DNA from: Paramixta manurensis | GTDB lineage: Bacteria > Pseudomonadota > Gammaproteobacteria > Enterobacterales > Enterobacteriaceae | Direction of reading: 5' to 3' | DNA: 64,000 nt | Assembly: GCF_013285385.1 (NCBI RefSeq) | Contig: NZ_CP054212.1 | Location: 2,790,001 to 2,854,000 of the forward strand | Part shown: positions 34,233 through 41,869 of the stretch, piece by piece | Position numbering within the stretch: position 1 is the stretch's first letter | How the letters are laid out: every line of letters begins with the position of its first letter | Made by a program: the position numbers and the translations under genes | The notes under the pieces: model-generated | Told to the model about the DNA's origin: nothing | Databases searched by the model: none | Seen by the model: the letters and a program-made list of their open reading frames with translations, nothing else

Positions 34233-34260
34233 TTATTGTCTGGCAAACGCGTAGGGCGAA

Positions 34261-34545
34261 TTACGCCGCTTCACTGATTTCGATACGCGTAATGTGCAGC
34301 CCGGCATTTGCCATCATGGTGATTAACTTATCAATGCTAAACAGCGTGATTTTGCCGCGGGCTAATTCGGATACGCGAGGCTGGCTGACGCCCAGCGTTG
34401 CGGCAGCCTCAGCCTGACTCAGAGCTTTACGTTCGATCCAAGCGTTAAGAGTATTCATCAATTGCGCACGTATTTTCAGGTTTTCTGCCTCGTCTCGCGT
34501 CTCGCTGATGGCATCCCATACGCTATCGAAGGTTTCAATTTTCAC
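34261..34545 (-). CDS. XRE-family antitoxin (HigA-like)
   Basis: 94 residues with a helix-turn-helix: LSQAEAAATLGVSQPRVSELARGKI near residues 43-67. The N-terminal part is charged and helical and probably contacts the toxin. ATG overlaps the last bases of the toxin gene, giving the toxin-first order typical of higBA systems. It should neutralise the toxin and repress the shared promoter. The pair sits between the amn terminator and the purine permease, an accessory insertion in otherwise metabolic DNA. Confidence 0.85.
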   Translation of the reverse strand: MKIETFDSVWDAISETRDEAENLKIRAQLMNTLNAWIERKALSQAEAAATLGVSQPRVSELARGKITLFSIDKLITMMANAGLHITRIEISEAA

Positions 34546-34874
34546 TTTTTATACTCCTGCAGTAACGCTTTATAACGCTGTGTCGCTAACTGTACATCGG
34601 ATTTAGCGGTAATCTGCGTTTTCTTTTGAAAACAGTGCAATACGTAGATGGAATCTGCCCACTTCGCAATATAGATGGCACGATAAGTCCCATCTTCATT
34701 TCTTACCCGGATTTCACGCACGCCAGGCCCAATGGTTGAGAATGGCTTCCAGTCTATCGGTTCAAGCCCTTGCTGGACTCGATCAAGTTGATACCCCATA
34801 TCCTGCCGTGCGCCATCCGGAAACGCGCGCAAATCGTCTAAGCTACTGTCAATAAATTGCAGTTTCTTACGCAT
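34542..34874 (-). CDS. RelE/HigB-superfamily toxin (phage Gp49-like)
   Basis: 110 residues. LDDLRAFPDGARQDMGYQLDRVQ near residue 12 and VREIRVRNEDGTYRAIYIAKW near 51, followed by IYVLHCFQKKTQ, are the hallmarks of the Gp49-like (PF05973) branch of RelE toxins. These are ribosome-dependent mRNA endonucleases, and the basic/aromatic residues of the central sheet contact RNA. It is first gene of a two-gene operon with an XRE antitoxin overlapping its stop by four bases. Upstream, ATAATGTATAAA-type sequence could hold the promoter. Confidence 0.87.
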   Translation of the reverse strand: MRKKLQFIDSSLDDLRAFPDGARQDMGYQLDRVQQGLEPIDWKPFSTIGPGVREIRVRNEDGTYRAIYIAKWADSIYVLHCFQKKTQITAKSDVQLATQRYKALLQEYKK

Positions 34875-34975
34875 TAAATTCCCTTTTATACGTAATAATG
34901 TATAAAGAGTATGGCCTGTTCTGCGCTAAAAGCCAACACTAAATAACCCGATACCAACGCCAGCAGGCCGTCAAC

Positions 34976-36271
34976 TCACGCGCTCAGCCACCCGAGCTTA
35001 ATCACAAACAAAATCGACAACACAATCAGCGCCGCATTCAACTCACGCGTACGCCCGCTTAATAATTTCACCACCGTCCAGGTAATAAAACCAAATGCAA
35101 TACCGTTGGCGATCGAATAGGTCAGCGGCATGGTCAACGCGGTAACGGTCACCGGCGCAGAGGTCGTAATATCCTTCCAGTCAATCTCCGCCAGGCCGGA
35201 AGTCATTAACACGGCGATAAATAACAGTGCGGGCGCGGTAGCAAACACCGGCACGCTGGACGCCAGCGGGGAGAAAAACAGACTAAGAATAAACAACACC
35301 GCCACTACCACGGCGGTCAGCCCGGTACGACCACCCGCGCTAACGCCCGCCGCCGACTCAATGTAGCTGGTGGTGGTGGAGGTGCCCAACAGCGAGCCAA
35401 ACAGCGCGGCAGCGCTATCGGCAATCAGCGCTTTCCCCATTTTAGGGATATTGCCCTTCTCGTCGGCCAGCCCGGCACGTTTGGTCACCCCGATCAGCGT
35501 CCCGGAGTTATCAAACACATCCACAAACAAAAAGGCGAAAATCACGCTGACCAGTGAAATATCGAGAGCGCCTTTAATATCCAACTGCAGGAACGTTGGT
35601 GCGATAGAGGGTGGCGCGGAAAAAACGCCGGCAAACGGCGACAAGCCAATGCCCATAGAAATAAAGGTCACGATCAGAATGCCGATCAGCACCGCGCCAG
35701 TGACCTTACGCGCTTCCAATACCACAATGATGATAAAGCCCAACATGGCCAGCAACGGGCCGGGTTTAGTCAAATCGCCAATCCCTACCAGCGTCGCCGG
35801 GTTATCCACCACGATCCCGGCGCCCTGCAACGCGATAATCGCCAGGAACAGCCCAATACCGGCAGCAATACCGGAACGCAGCGGCAAAGGAATGCTGGCA
35901 ATGATCCACTCGCGGATTTTAAAAATGGATAACGCAAAGAAAATCAGCGCCGACAGGAACACCGCACCCAACGCGATTTGCCACGTATAGCCCATATGCA
36001 GCACCACGGTATAGGTGAAGAAGGCATTTAGCCCCATTCCCGGCGCCAGCGCGATGGGATAATTGGCAATTAGCCCCATCAACAAAGAACCAATCGCCGC
36101 CGCCAGACAGGTAGCGACAAACACTGAGCCCTTATCCATTCCGGTCGCGCTTAAAATAGTGGGGTTCACAAACAGGATGTATGCCATCGCCAGAAAGGTG
36201 GTTAATCCGGCGATAATTTCGGTTCGCACCGTGGTGTTATGCGCTTTTAATTGAAATAGTTTCTCTAGCAT
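34976..36271 (-). CDS. Purine permease, NCS2/AzgA family
   Basis: 431 residues with about 13-14 membrane segments. KAHNTTVRTEIIAGLTTFLAMAYILFVNP is the family opening; PIALAPGMGLNAFFTYTVV near residue 72, VFDNSGTLIGVTKRAG near 257 and GTSTTTSYIESAAGVSAGGRTGLTAV near 302 are the substrate and proton sites of the AdeP/GhxP group. It imports adenine, guanine or hypoxanthine with protons. The sequence differs enough from E. coli AdeP, AdeQ and GhxP that I do not name it. A PurR-like box lies about 100 bases upstream, and GAGAGATGAAG precedes the ATG. Confidence 0.88.
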   Translation of the reverse strand: MLEKLFQLKAHNTTVRTEIIAGLTTFLAMAYILFVNPTILSATGMDKGSVFVATCLAAAIGSLLMGLIANYPIALAPGMGLNAFFTYTVVLHMGYTWQIALGAVFLSALIFFALSIFKIREWIIASIPLPLRSGIAAGIGLFLAIIALQGAGIVVDNPATLVGIGDLTKPGPLLAMLGFIIIVVLEARKVTGAVLIGILIVTFISMGIGLSPFAGVFSAPPSIAPTFLQLDIKGALDISLVSVIFAFLFVDVFDNSGTLIGVTKRAGLADEKGNIPKMGKALIADSAAALFGSLLGTSTTTSYIESAAGVSAGGRTGLTAVVVAVLFILSLFFSPLASSVPVFATAPALLFIAVLMTSGLAEIDWKDITTSAPVTVTALTMPLTYSIANGIAFGFITWTVVKLLSGRTRELNAALIVLSILFVIKLGWLSA

Positions 36272-36370
36272 GCTTCATCTCTCATTACGCCGGAGACACC
36301 ACGGAGGTGGGTTCTCGCTTGCCTGAATAAAGTGGAATGTGTGTGTGGTTATAGTAATTTTATCGGTTAA

Positions 36371-36386
36371 ACGGAATCGATTGCGC
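36371..36386 (-). promoter_or_regulatory. PurR-like operator before the purine permease
   Basis: On the minus strand GCGCAATCGATTCCGT matches the PurR consensus ACGCAAACGTTTGCGT at 12 of 16 positions, including the central CG. It lies 100 bases upstream of the permease ATG, the usual region for PurR repression of purine transport. Confidence 0.5.
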
Positions 36387-36420
36387 GCCTGCAACCGCTA
36401 CGGCGCATTGCATCATCTAC

Positions 36421-36461
36421 CGTTACCCGCAGTCATAGCAATTGCTATGCCAGTCGTAACG
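36421..36461. repeat. Nested dyad between permease and response-regulator genes
   Basis: A perfect 16-base palindrome CATAGCAATTGCTATG (36434-36449) is enclosed by CGTTAC (36421-36426) and GTAACG (36456-36461). It lies in the non-coding spacer 36272-36697 and is not explained by either flanking gene. It could be a regulator site or a folded RNA element. Confidence 0.6.
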
Positions 36462-36529
36462 CAATACGGCCCCCGGTATTAGTGCGGCATGACCTTTGTC
36501 GGCAACCTTTAATGCACTATTATGAAGCC

Positions 36530-36556
36530 CCATAATGGCGCAGCGCACCATTATGG
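36530..36556. repeat. Second inverted repeat upstream of the response regulator
   Basis: CCATAATGG and CCATTATGG flank a 9-base centre, forming a perfect 9-bp dyad about 140 bases before the response regulator start. It is a candidate operator, perhaps for that regulator itself. Confidence 0.55.
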
Positions 36557-36697
36557 TGATAACGCCCGCTTTTACGCCAGTGCCGCCATGTCATCAGGCA
36601 GCGACGCCCTTCACATTTCCGCGTTAACAGACGTATCTTGCCGCGCGCCTCGGGTACACTCACATTTAACCTGACAGCAACATATGAGGCCGTGACG

Positions 36698-37459
36698 ATG
36701 AAGCCCGCCATTTTGGTGGTAGATGACGATGCCGCCATCTGCGAGTTACTCAACGATGTGCTGAGTGAACATGTGTTTACCGTTTATAGCTGCCATCAGG
36801 GACGGGACGCCCTACGCTTACTCGAACAGCATCCGGAAATTTCACTGGTGATGCTCGATATGATTTTGCCTGATACTAACGGACTGCTGGTGCTGCAACA
36901 GATGCAGCGTCTCCGGCCCGACTTGCTGGTGATTATGCTGACCGGCATGGGGTCGGAGTCCGATATTGTGGTCGGGCTAGAAATGGGTGCCGATGATTAT
37001 ATCGCCAAACCCTTTAATCCACGGGTGGTGGTGGCGCGGGCAAAAGCGGTGCTACGCCGTAGCGGCATGCTATCGCTGGATACCGCACCAACCTCTCTGC
37101 CAAGTTGGAAGGGCTGGCAATTTAACGGTTGGCGGTTGGACGAAGAGCGCTGTGTGTTGTTTAATCCCCAACAGCAGGAAGTGACGCTAACCCAAGGCGA
37201 ATACGCCCTCCTGTTGGCGATGATCCGCCATGCGCGAAAAGTCTTAACCCGCGACCAACTGCTGGAGTTGACCCACAGCGAATCGCTTGACGTCTTTGAT
37301 CGCACCATTGATGTGCTGATTATGCGTCTGCGGCGCAAAATTGAGGTCAACCCGCATCAACCAATGCTGATTCGAACCATACGCGGCTTAGGCTATGTTT
37401 TTTCCGCCGATGCGACGCGGTCTGCCGATGTCCCGCTATTAACCAGCCGTATCGCGTGA
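36698..37459 (+). CDS. OmpR-family response regulator of the lyxose/ABC locus
   Basis: 253 residues from ATG 36698 (GAGG eight bases upstream); 20 upstream codons are rejected. Receiver domain: ILVVDDDAAICELL with the acidic pocket, phospho-acceptor Asp54 in VMLDMILPD, Thr in IMLTGMGS and Lys in DDYIAKPFNPRVVVARAKAVLRR. The C-terminal winged helix (LTQGEYALLLAMIRHARKVLTRDQL; FDRTIDVLIMRLRRKIE; IRTIRGLGYVF) is typical of OmpR/PhoB proteins. No kinase adjoins it directly. The nearest is the hybrid kinase at the far side of the ABC operon. Its last 21 bases overlap the convergent isomerase gene. Confidence 0.9.
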   Translation: MKPAILVVDDDAAICELLNDVLSEHVFTVYSCHQGRDALRLLEQHPEISLVMLDMILPDTNGLLVLQQMQRLRPDLLVIMLTGMGSESDIVVGLEMGADDYIAKPFNPRVVVARAKAVLRRSGMLSLDTAPTSLPSWKGWQFNGWRLDEERCVLFNPQQQEVTLTQGEYALLLAMIRHARKVLTRDQLLELTHSESLDVFDRTIDVLIMRLRRKIEVNPHQPMLIRTIRGLGYVFSADATRSADVPLLTSRIA

Positions 37460-38137
37460 CAGATAGCGCGAATACTCATTACATAACAACCAGCGCGGCG
37501 CTTCATCGTCTTCAATGGCGTTGAAGCGCGTCTGCGGCGTGAGAAAGCGGTTGTCATTATCATCATCATTAATGGTGGAGACTTCGCCCACCAGCACATC
37601 GCCAAACCCCGTTTCTCCCCAAAAACTATGATAAACCCCCGGCTCCAGCGTCACACTCTCTCCTGGCGACAGCCGCAGTTGCGAACCGGCGGCGTGCGTT
37701 TGTCGAAAACCATCAATGGTGACGCTGACCGGCGTATTTGCTAACGCGCCCTGTTGCGCGTTGTGCAACTCGACAATTACATTTCCACCGCCGCGATTAA
37801 TAATGTCTTCCATTTTGCACCAGTGAAAATGCATCGGCGTTACTTGCCCTTCACGTACATGCATGATCTTTTCGGCATAACTTTTTCGATAAGGGGCACC
37901 GTGCGGCGAGCCGTTACGGAGGGTAAACAGCGTCAGCCCTTGTTGCTGAAAATCATCGCCGCCAAAAGCGGTGACATCCCAGCCGAGACGCAGCGTGACA
38001 ATTTCTTGTAGGTTATCGGCGGCTATCTGACGCCAACGCGCTGGCGAATAATCAGCCCACGGCGGCAGATGCACGTCCTGACGCGTAAAGAATTCACGGG
38101 TGAGTTGCAAAATGGCGTTAATTTCAGAACGAGTCAT
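37439..38137 (-). CDS. D-lyxose ketol-isomerase family protein
   Basis: 232 residues from ATG 38137 (AGGAGA upstream); a frame 13 codons longer lacks a site. A cupin of the D-lyxose isomerase family (DUF1498): YAEKIMHVREGQVTPMHFHWCKMEDIINRGGGNV near residue 72 supplies the His, Glu and Lys metal/substrate residues, and LEPGVYHSFWGE near 160 the last His. The family converts D-lyxose to D-xylulose and also acts on D-mannose. It is the last gene of the ABC operon, whose likely substrate is therefore a pentose or hexose of this type. It overlaps the response regulator tail to tail. Confidence 0.87.
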   Translation of the reverse strand: MTRSEINAILQLTREFFTRQDVHLPPWADYSPARWRQIAADNLQEIVTLRLGWDVTAFGGDDFQQQGLTLFTLRNGSPHGAPYRKSYAEKIMHVREGQVTPMHFHWCKMEDIINRGGGNVIVELHNAQQGALANTPVSVTIDGFRQTHAAGSQLRLSPGESVTLEPGVYHSFWGETGFGDVLVGEVSTINDDDNDNRFLTPQTRFNAIEDDEAPRWLLCNEYSRYLSRDTAG

Positions 38138-38196
38138 CGACACTCTCCTGTGAGCGCGAAGAGCGGGCAAGGCCAAACCTTGCCCGTTGACGACGG

Positions 38197-39138
38197 TTAT
38201 TTCACCGTCCAGCCGCGGTAGCTACCGATATTATTACGATCAATCATGGTGACCGGAATCAGCACCGGCTTGGTGGGCGCAGGTTTACCTTGCAGAATGT
38301 CATAACCAATTTCCACCGCTTTGGATGCCATCACTTGCGGATCCTGGGCTGGTGTGGCGGCAAACAGCGAGTTCTTACGTTTTAGCGCCTCTTCGCCGTC
38401 TGGCGAACCATCGACGCCGACGATAAAGAATTCATTGCGCTGCGCCTGTTTCGCGGCTAAATCGGCACCAATCGCCGTCGGGTCGTTAATCGCGAATACC
38501 GCATCAATTTTTGGATTTGCCGAGAGCAACGAGGTCATCACTTCCAGCCCACCTTCGCGGCTGCCTTTGGCGTTTTGGTTATACGAAAGCAGCTTAATAT
38601 CCGGATGGGTTTTCAGCTCATTCATACAACCTTCCACGCGGTTTTGCACGGCAGAAACCGGCGGCCCATTGATAATAACCACGTTACCTTTGGCCTTCAG
38701 ACGGTCGGAAATGTACTTACACGCCATCTGTCCGGCTTGGGTGTTATCGGAAGTAATAGTCGCGTTTGCGCCATCCGCCGCCACGTCCACCGCAACCACC
38801 ACAATTCCCGCATCACGCGCACGTTTTACCGCCGGGCCGATCCCTTTAGAATCTGCGGCGTTAAGGATAATCATGTCGACTTTTGCCGCGATAAAGTTAT
38901 CAATCTGCCCAACCTGCTGGCCGAGATCGTAACCGCTGGAAACCAGCGTCACTTTGACATTATCACCGGCCAGTTGGCGGGCTTTTAGTTCCGCTCCTTT
39001 GGTAATCTGAACGAAGAACGGGTTCGCCAAATCACCCACGGTGACCCCTATAGACTTCAGCTCTTTCGCCTGCGTTAACGGTGCAGCCAACAGCATCGAC
39101 GCGGCCAAGAAGCCGGTTACAATCGGATTAAAACGCAT
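38197..39138 (-). CDS. Sugar ABC transporter, periplasmic binding protein (RbsB-like)
   Basis: 313 residues, signal peptide ending ...LTQA-KE. A type I periplasmic binding protein: SIGVTVGDLANPFFVQITKGAELKA near residue 29, ADSKGIGPAVKRARDAGIVVVAVDV near 97, VFAINDPTAIGADLAAKQA near 210 and VGVDGSPDGEEAL near 236. It is the RbsB/XylF-type pentose/hexose binder. Third gene of the operon (ATPase, permease, binding protein, isomerase). Besides transport, such proteins can present the sugar to a membrane sensor, and the neighbouring hybrid kinase has a large periplasmic domain. Confidence 0.88.
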   Translation of the reverse strand: MRFNPIVTGFLAASMLLAAPLTQAKELKSIGVTVGDLANPFFVQITKGAELKARQLAGDNVKVTLVSSGYDLGQQVGQIDNFIAAKVDMIILNAADSKGIGPAVKRARDAGIVVVAVDVAADGANATITSDNTQAGQMACKYISDRLKAKGNVVIINGPPVSAVQNRVEGCMNELKTHPDIKLLSYNQNAKGSREGGLEVMTSLLSANPKIDAVFAINDPTAIGADLAAKQAQRNEFFIVGVDGSPDGEEALKRKNSLFAATPAQDPQVMASKAVEIGYDILQGKPAPTKPVLIPVTMIDRNNIGSYRGWTVK

Positions 39139-39215
39139 AGACCTTCTCCTGCCTTTATTATCGTAATATCGCCAACAGCAGAACAGCGATTGGGGGGTAC
39201 AGACTCGGTTACTAC

Positions 39216-40202
39216 TTATGCGACATGGTGACGGGTACGGTATTTGTCGATCAGTACCGCAATAATGATCACCGCGCCTTTAATCACCAGTTGCCAGAAA
39301 TAGGAGACGCCCATTAACGTCATACCATTATTCAGCGTGGCGATAATCAGTGCGCCAATCAGCGTACCGGTAATGGTGCCGATACCGCCGACGAAACTGG
39401 TGCCGCCCAAAATTACGGCGGCAATCGCGTCCAGCTCATAGCCGACGCCAAGGTTACCGTTGGCACTATACAGACGCGAGGCGCTCATCAGCCCGCCCAG
39501 CCCGGATAGCAGACCACTGGCGGCGTAAACAAACAGCAATACCGCGCTGACTTTGATCCCGGTTAGCCGTGCTGCCTGCATATTGCCGCCTACCGCATAG
39601 ATGTGAACGCCAAGCGTGGTACGGCGCAGAATGAACCAACACAGTGCGATCACCGCGAAAGCGATAATGATCAACCACGGAATCGGCCCCAGATAGCCGT
39701 TACCAATCCACTCAAAGTTAATATCGGAGTTGATCACCGTGGTGCCGTTAGCCAGTAGATAGGCGGCGCCGCGCAGCCCGGTATAGGTCCCTAGCGTGAC
39801 GATAAACGGCGGTAAGCCTGCCCAGGCCACCAGAATGCCGTTAAATAACCCCATCAGCAGCCCGGCACCGAGCGCTGCCGGAATGGTTAACATCGACAGT
39901 GATGGGTCAAGCGAAGTAACCAGCGCCACTACCGCCGTCGTGCCCAACATGGAGCCGACCGACAGGTCGATGCCGCCGGTCAGAATGATGAAGGTCATGC
40001 CGGCGGCAAGTACGATATTGATCGAGGCCTGGCGCGTAATATTGAGCAGATTGGCCTCGGTAAAAAAGTTGGGCGTGACGAAGCCAAATATCGCCACGAT
40101 CAGAATCAAAATCGGCAAAATACCCACGGTTTGCATTACATCGCTCAGTAAGGCTCGCTTCAGCGTGGGCGCTTTAACGCGCGGGGTCTCGGTTGTAGTC
40201 AT
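39216..40202 (-). CDS. Sugar ABC transporter permease (RbsC-like)
   Basis: 328 residues, 8-10 membrane segments. NLLNITRQASINIVLAAGMTFIILTGGIDLSVGSML near residue 52 and GYELDAIAAVILGGTSFVGGIGTITGTLIGALII near 255 are the two conserved blocks of carbohydrate (CUT2) permeases. It forms a homodimeric channel with the RbsA-like ATPase encoded nine bases upstream. GAGG precedes ATG. It probably imports D-lyxose or a related monosaccharide. Confidence 0.9.
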   Translation of the reverse strand: MTTTETPRVKAPTLKRALLSDVMQTVGILPILILIVAIFGFVTPNFFTEANLLNITRQASINIVLAAGMTFIILTGGIDLSVGSMLGTTAVVALVTSLDPSLSMLTIPAALGAGLLMGLFNGILVAWAGLPPFIVTLGTYTGLRGAAYLLANGTTVINSDINFEWIGNGYLGPIPWLIIIAFAVIALCWFILRRTTLGVHIYAVGGNMQAARLTGIKVSAVLLFVYAASGLLSGLGGLMSASRLYSANGNLGVGYELDAIAAVILGGTSFVGGIGTITGTLIGALIIATLNNGMTLMGVSYFWQLVIKGAVIIIAVLIDKYRTRHHVA

Positions 40203-40211
40203 GTTTTTTCC

Positions 40212-41726
40212 TCAGGCGTTAACCGGTTGGGGGAGATCAACGCCGGTCGCCAGCGTCATTATGTTTTCCTGGGTAATACTGTCGCCCTGCAACTCACCGG
40301 CAATGCCGCCTTCACGCATCACATACACGCGATCGCTCATGCCCACCACTTCCGGTAACTCACTGGAGATCATCAAAATAGCCACGCCCTGACGCGCCAT
40401 CTGATTCATCATGCGATAAATTTCACTCTTCGCCCCGACATCCACGCCACGCGTCGGCTCGTCTAGCAACAAAATACGCGGACCAATCGCCACCCAGCGT
40501 GAAATCAACAGTTTTTGTTGGTTACCGCCGGAGAGCCCACCGGCACGTACCTGTGCGTGCGGTACACGAATGTTGAGCGACTGAATCGCCTCGCCGGAGA
40601 TCTTCTGCCCTTTGCGTCGGTTAAGCAGGCCGTAATTCGCATCGCGCTCAATGGTCGCCATCACGATATTTTCATGGGCGGCTAATTCGAGAAATAAACC
40701 CTGCTCCTTGCGGTTTTCGGTTAAAAAACCAATACCTTGCGCAATGGCATCGCGTGGCGAGTTAATCGTTACGGTTTGGCTATCTATCGCTACCGTGCCG
40801 CCGCTGGCTTTGTGTACGCCAAAAATCAGTTGTGCCAGCTCAGAACGTCCGGCGCCCACCAACCCTGCCAGGCCGACAATTTCACCGGCATGCACCGTCA
40901 GGCTACAAGGATGCACTTTGCCGCCGTCAGTCAGGTCGGTTACCGTGAGGCGCGCCGCGCCGGTGTCGATGGTGTTATCTTTGTTGAACAAATCGCTTAG
41001 CGGCCGCCCAACCATCATCCGCACCAGTTCATTGGCGTTCAGATTGTCGCGCGTTAGGCTGCCGACATATTGGCCGTCGCGCAGCACGCTGACGCGATCG
41101 GAAAGTTCATACACTTCCGCCATGCGATGGCTGATATAGATAATCGCCATGCCTTCGCTACGTAACCGCTTAATCAGCGCAAAAAGCTGTTCGGTTTCAC
41201 GCGAAGAGAGCGCGGCGGTCGGCTCATCCATCACTAAAATGCGGCTGTTACGGTGTAACGCACGCGCAATTTCGACCTGTTGCTGCTCGGCAATGCTGAG
41301 TTTCATCACTAAATCGGTCGATTTAAATTGCGCGCCCAAACGGTTGATAACCTGCTGCGCCTCTTGCGCCATTTGGCGTCGCTTAACCAACCCGCCGCGC
41401 TGGATTTCGCTGCCGAGAAAGATGTTTTCCGCTACGGTTAAATTAGGCGCCAGGTTAATCTCTTGGTAAATCAGCGTAATTCCCGCCGCCAACGCATCTT
41501 TCGGCCCTTTAATCGCCTTTGGCTGACCATCAATTAAAATTTCCCCGCTGCTGGCGCTATAAGCTCCGGCCAGAATCTTCATCAGGGTGCTCTTACCGGC
41601 ACCGTTCTCCCCCATCAGCGCATGGACTTCGCCTGGGTAAACCGTCAGGTTGACCTCTTTTAGCGCGTAAAACTGCCCGAAGCGGCGAGAAATGTCTTTC
41701 ATCTCCAGTATCGGCGTCGCGGTCAT
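40212..41726 (-). CDS. Sugar ABC transporter ATPase (RbsA-like, two nucleotide-binding domains)
   Basis: 504 residues from ATG 41726 (AGGAG seven bases upstream). Domain 1 has Walker A GENGAGKSTLMKILAGAY, signature LSIAEQQQVEIARAL and Walker B ILVMDEPTAALSSRE; domain 2 has the degenerate GLVGAGRSELAQLIFG, LSGGNQQKLLISRW and LLLDEPTRGVDVGAKSEIY. Degenerate Walker A in the second half is normal for CUT2 ATPases. First gene of the leftward sugar operon and divergent from the hybrid kinase; the 143-base spacer should hold both promoters. Confidence 0.91.
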   Translation of the reverse strand: MTATPILEMKDISRRFGQFYALKEVNLTVYPGEVHALMGENGAGKSTLMKILAGAYSASSGEILIDGQPKAIKGPKDALAAGITLIYQEINLAPNLTVAENIFLGSEIQRGGLVKRRQMAQEAQQVINRLGAQFKSTDLVMKLSIAEQQQVEIARALHRNSRILVMDEPTAALSSRETEQLFALIKRLRSEGMAIIYISHRMAEVYELSDRVSVLRDGQYVGSLTRDNLNANELVRMMVGRPLSDLFNKDNTIDTGAARLTVTDLTDGGKVHPCSLTVHAGEIVGLAGLVGAGRSELAQLIFGVHKASGGTVAIDSQTVTINSPRDAIAQGIGFLTENRKEQGLFLELAAHENIVMATIERDANYGLLNRRKGQKISGEAIQSLNIRVPHAQVRAGGLSGGNQQKLLISRWVAIGPRILLLDEPTRGVDVGAKSEIYRMMNQMARQGVAILMISSELPEVVGMSDRVYVMREGGIAGELQGDSITQENIMTLATGVDLPQPVNA

Positions 41727-41869
41727 GTCATTACTCCTGCGGATAATCATCGCAGCAGTAAATCAGCCGTAGATAAACGGAAAATGTCAGCCGCCATTCA
41801 TTTTTGTCATAGTGTTAACGGCGGCCCCTTTTATACTCGCCCTTATTGAGGTTTGGGGGCGGAGTCGCG

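Noticed and set aside
35370..35990. Rightward 206-codon frame opposite the purine permease
   Set aside because: Antisense shadow of a membrane protein gene; the product has no recognisable features.
36434..36449. Palindrome as a rho-independent terminator of the permease or a neighbour
   Set aside because: No T-run follows on either strand, and it lies upstream of both flanking genes rather than after their stops.
38321..38932. Rightward 203-codon frame opposite the sugar-binding protein
   Set aside because: Antisense to the RbsB-like gene, and no start signal.
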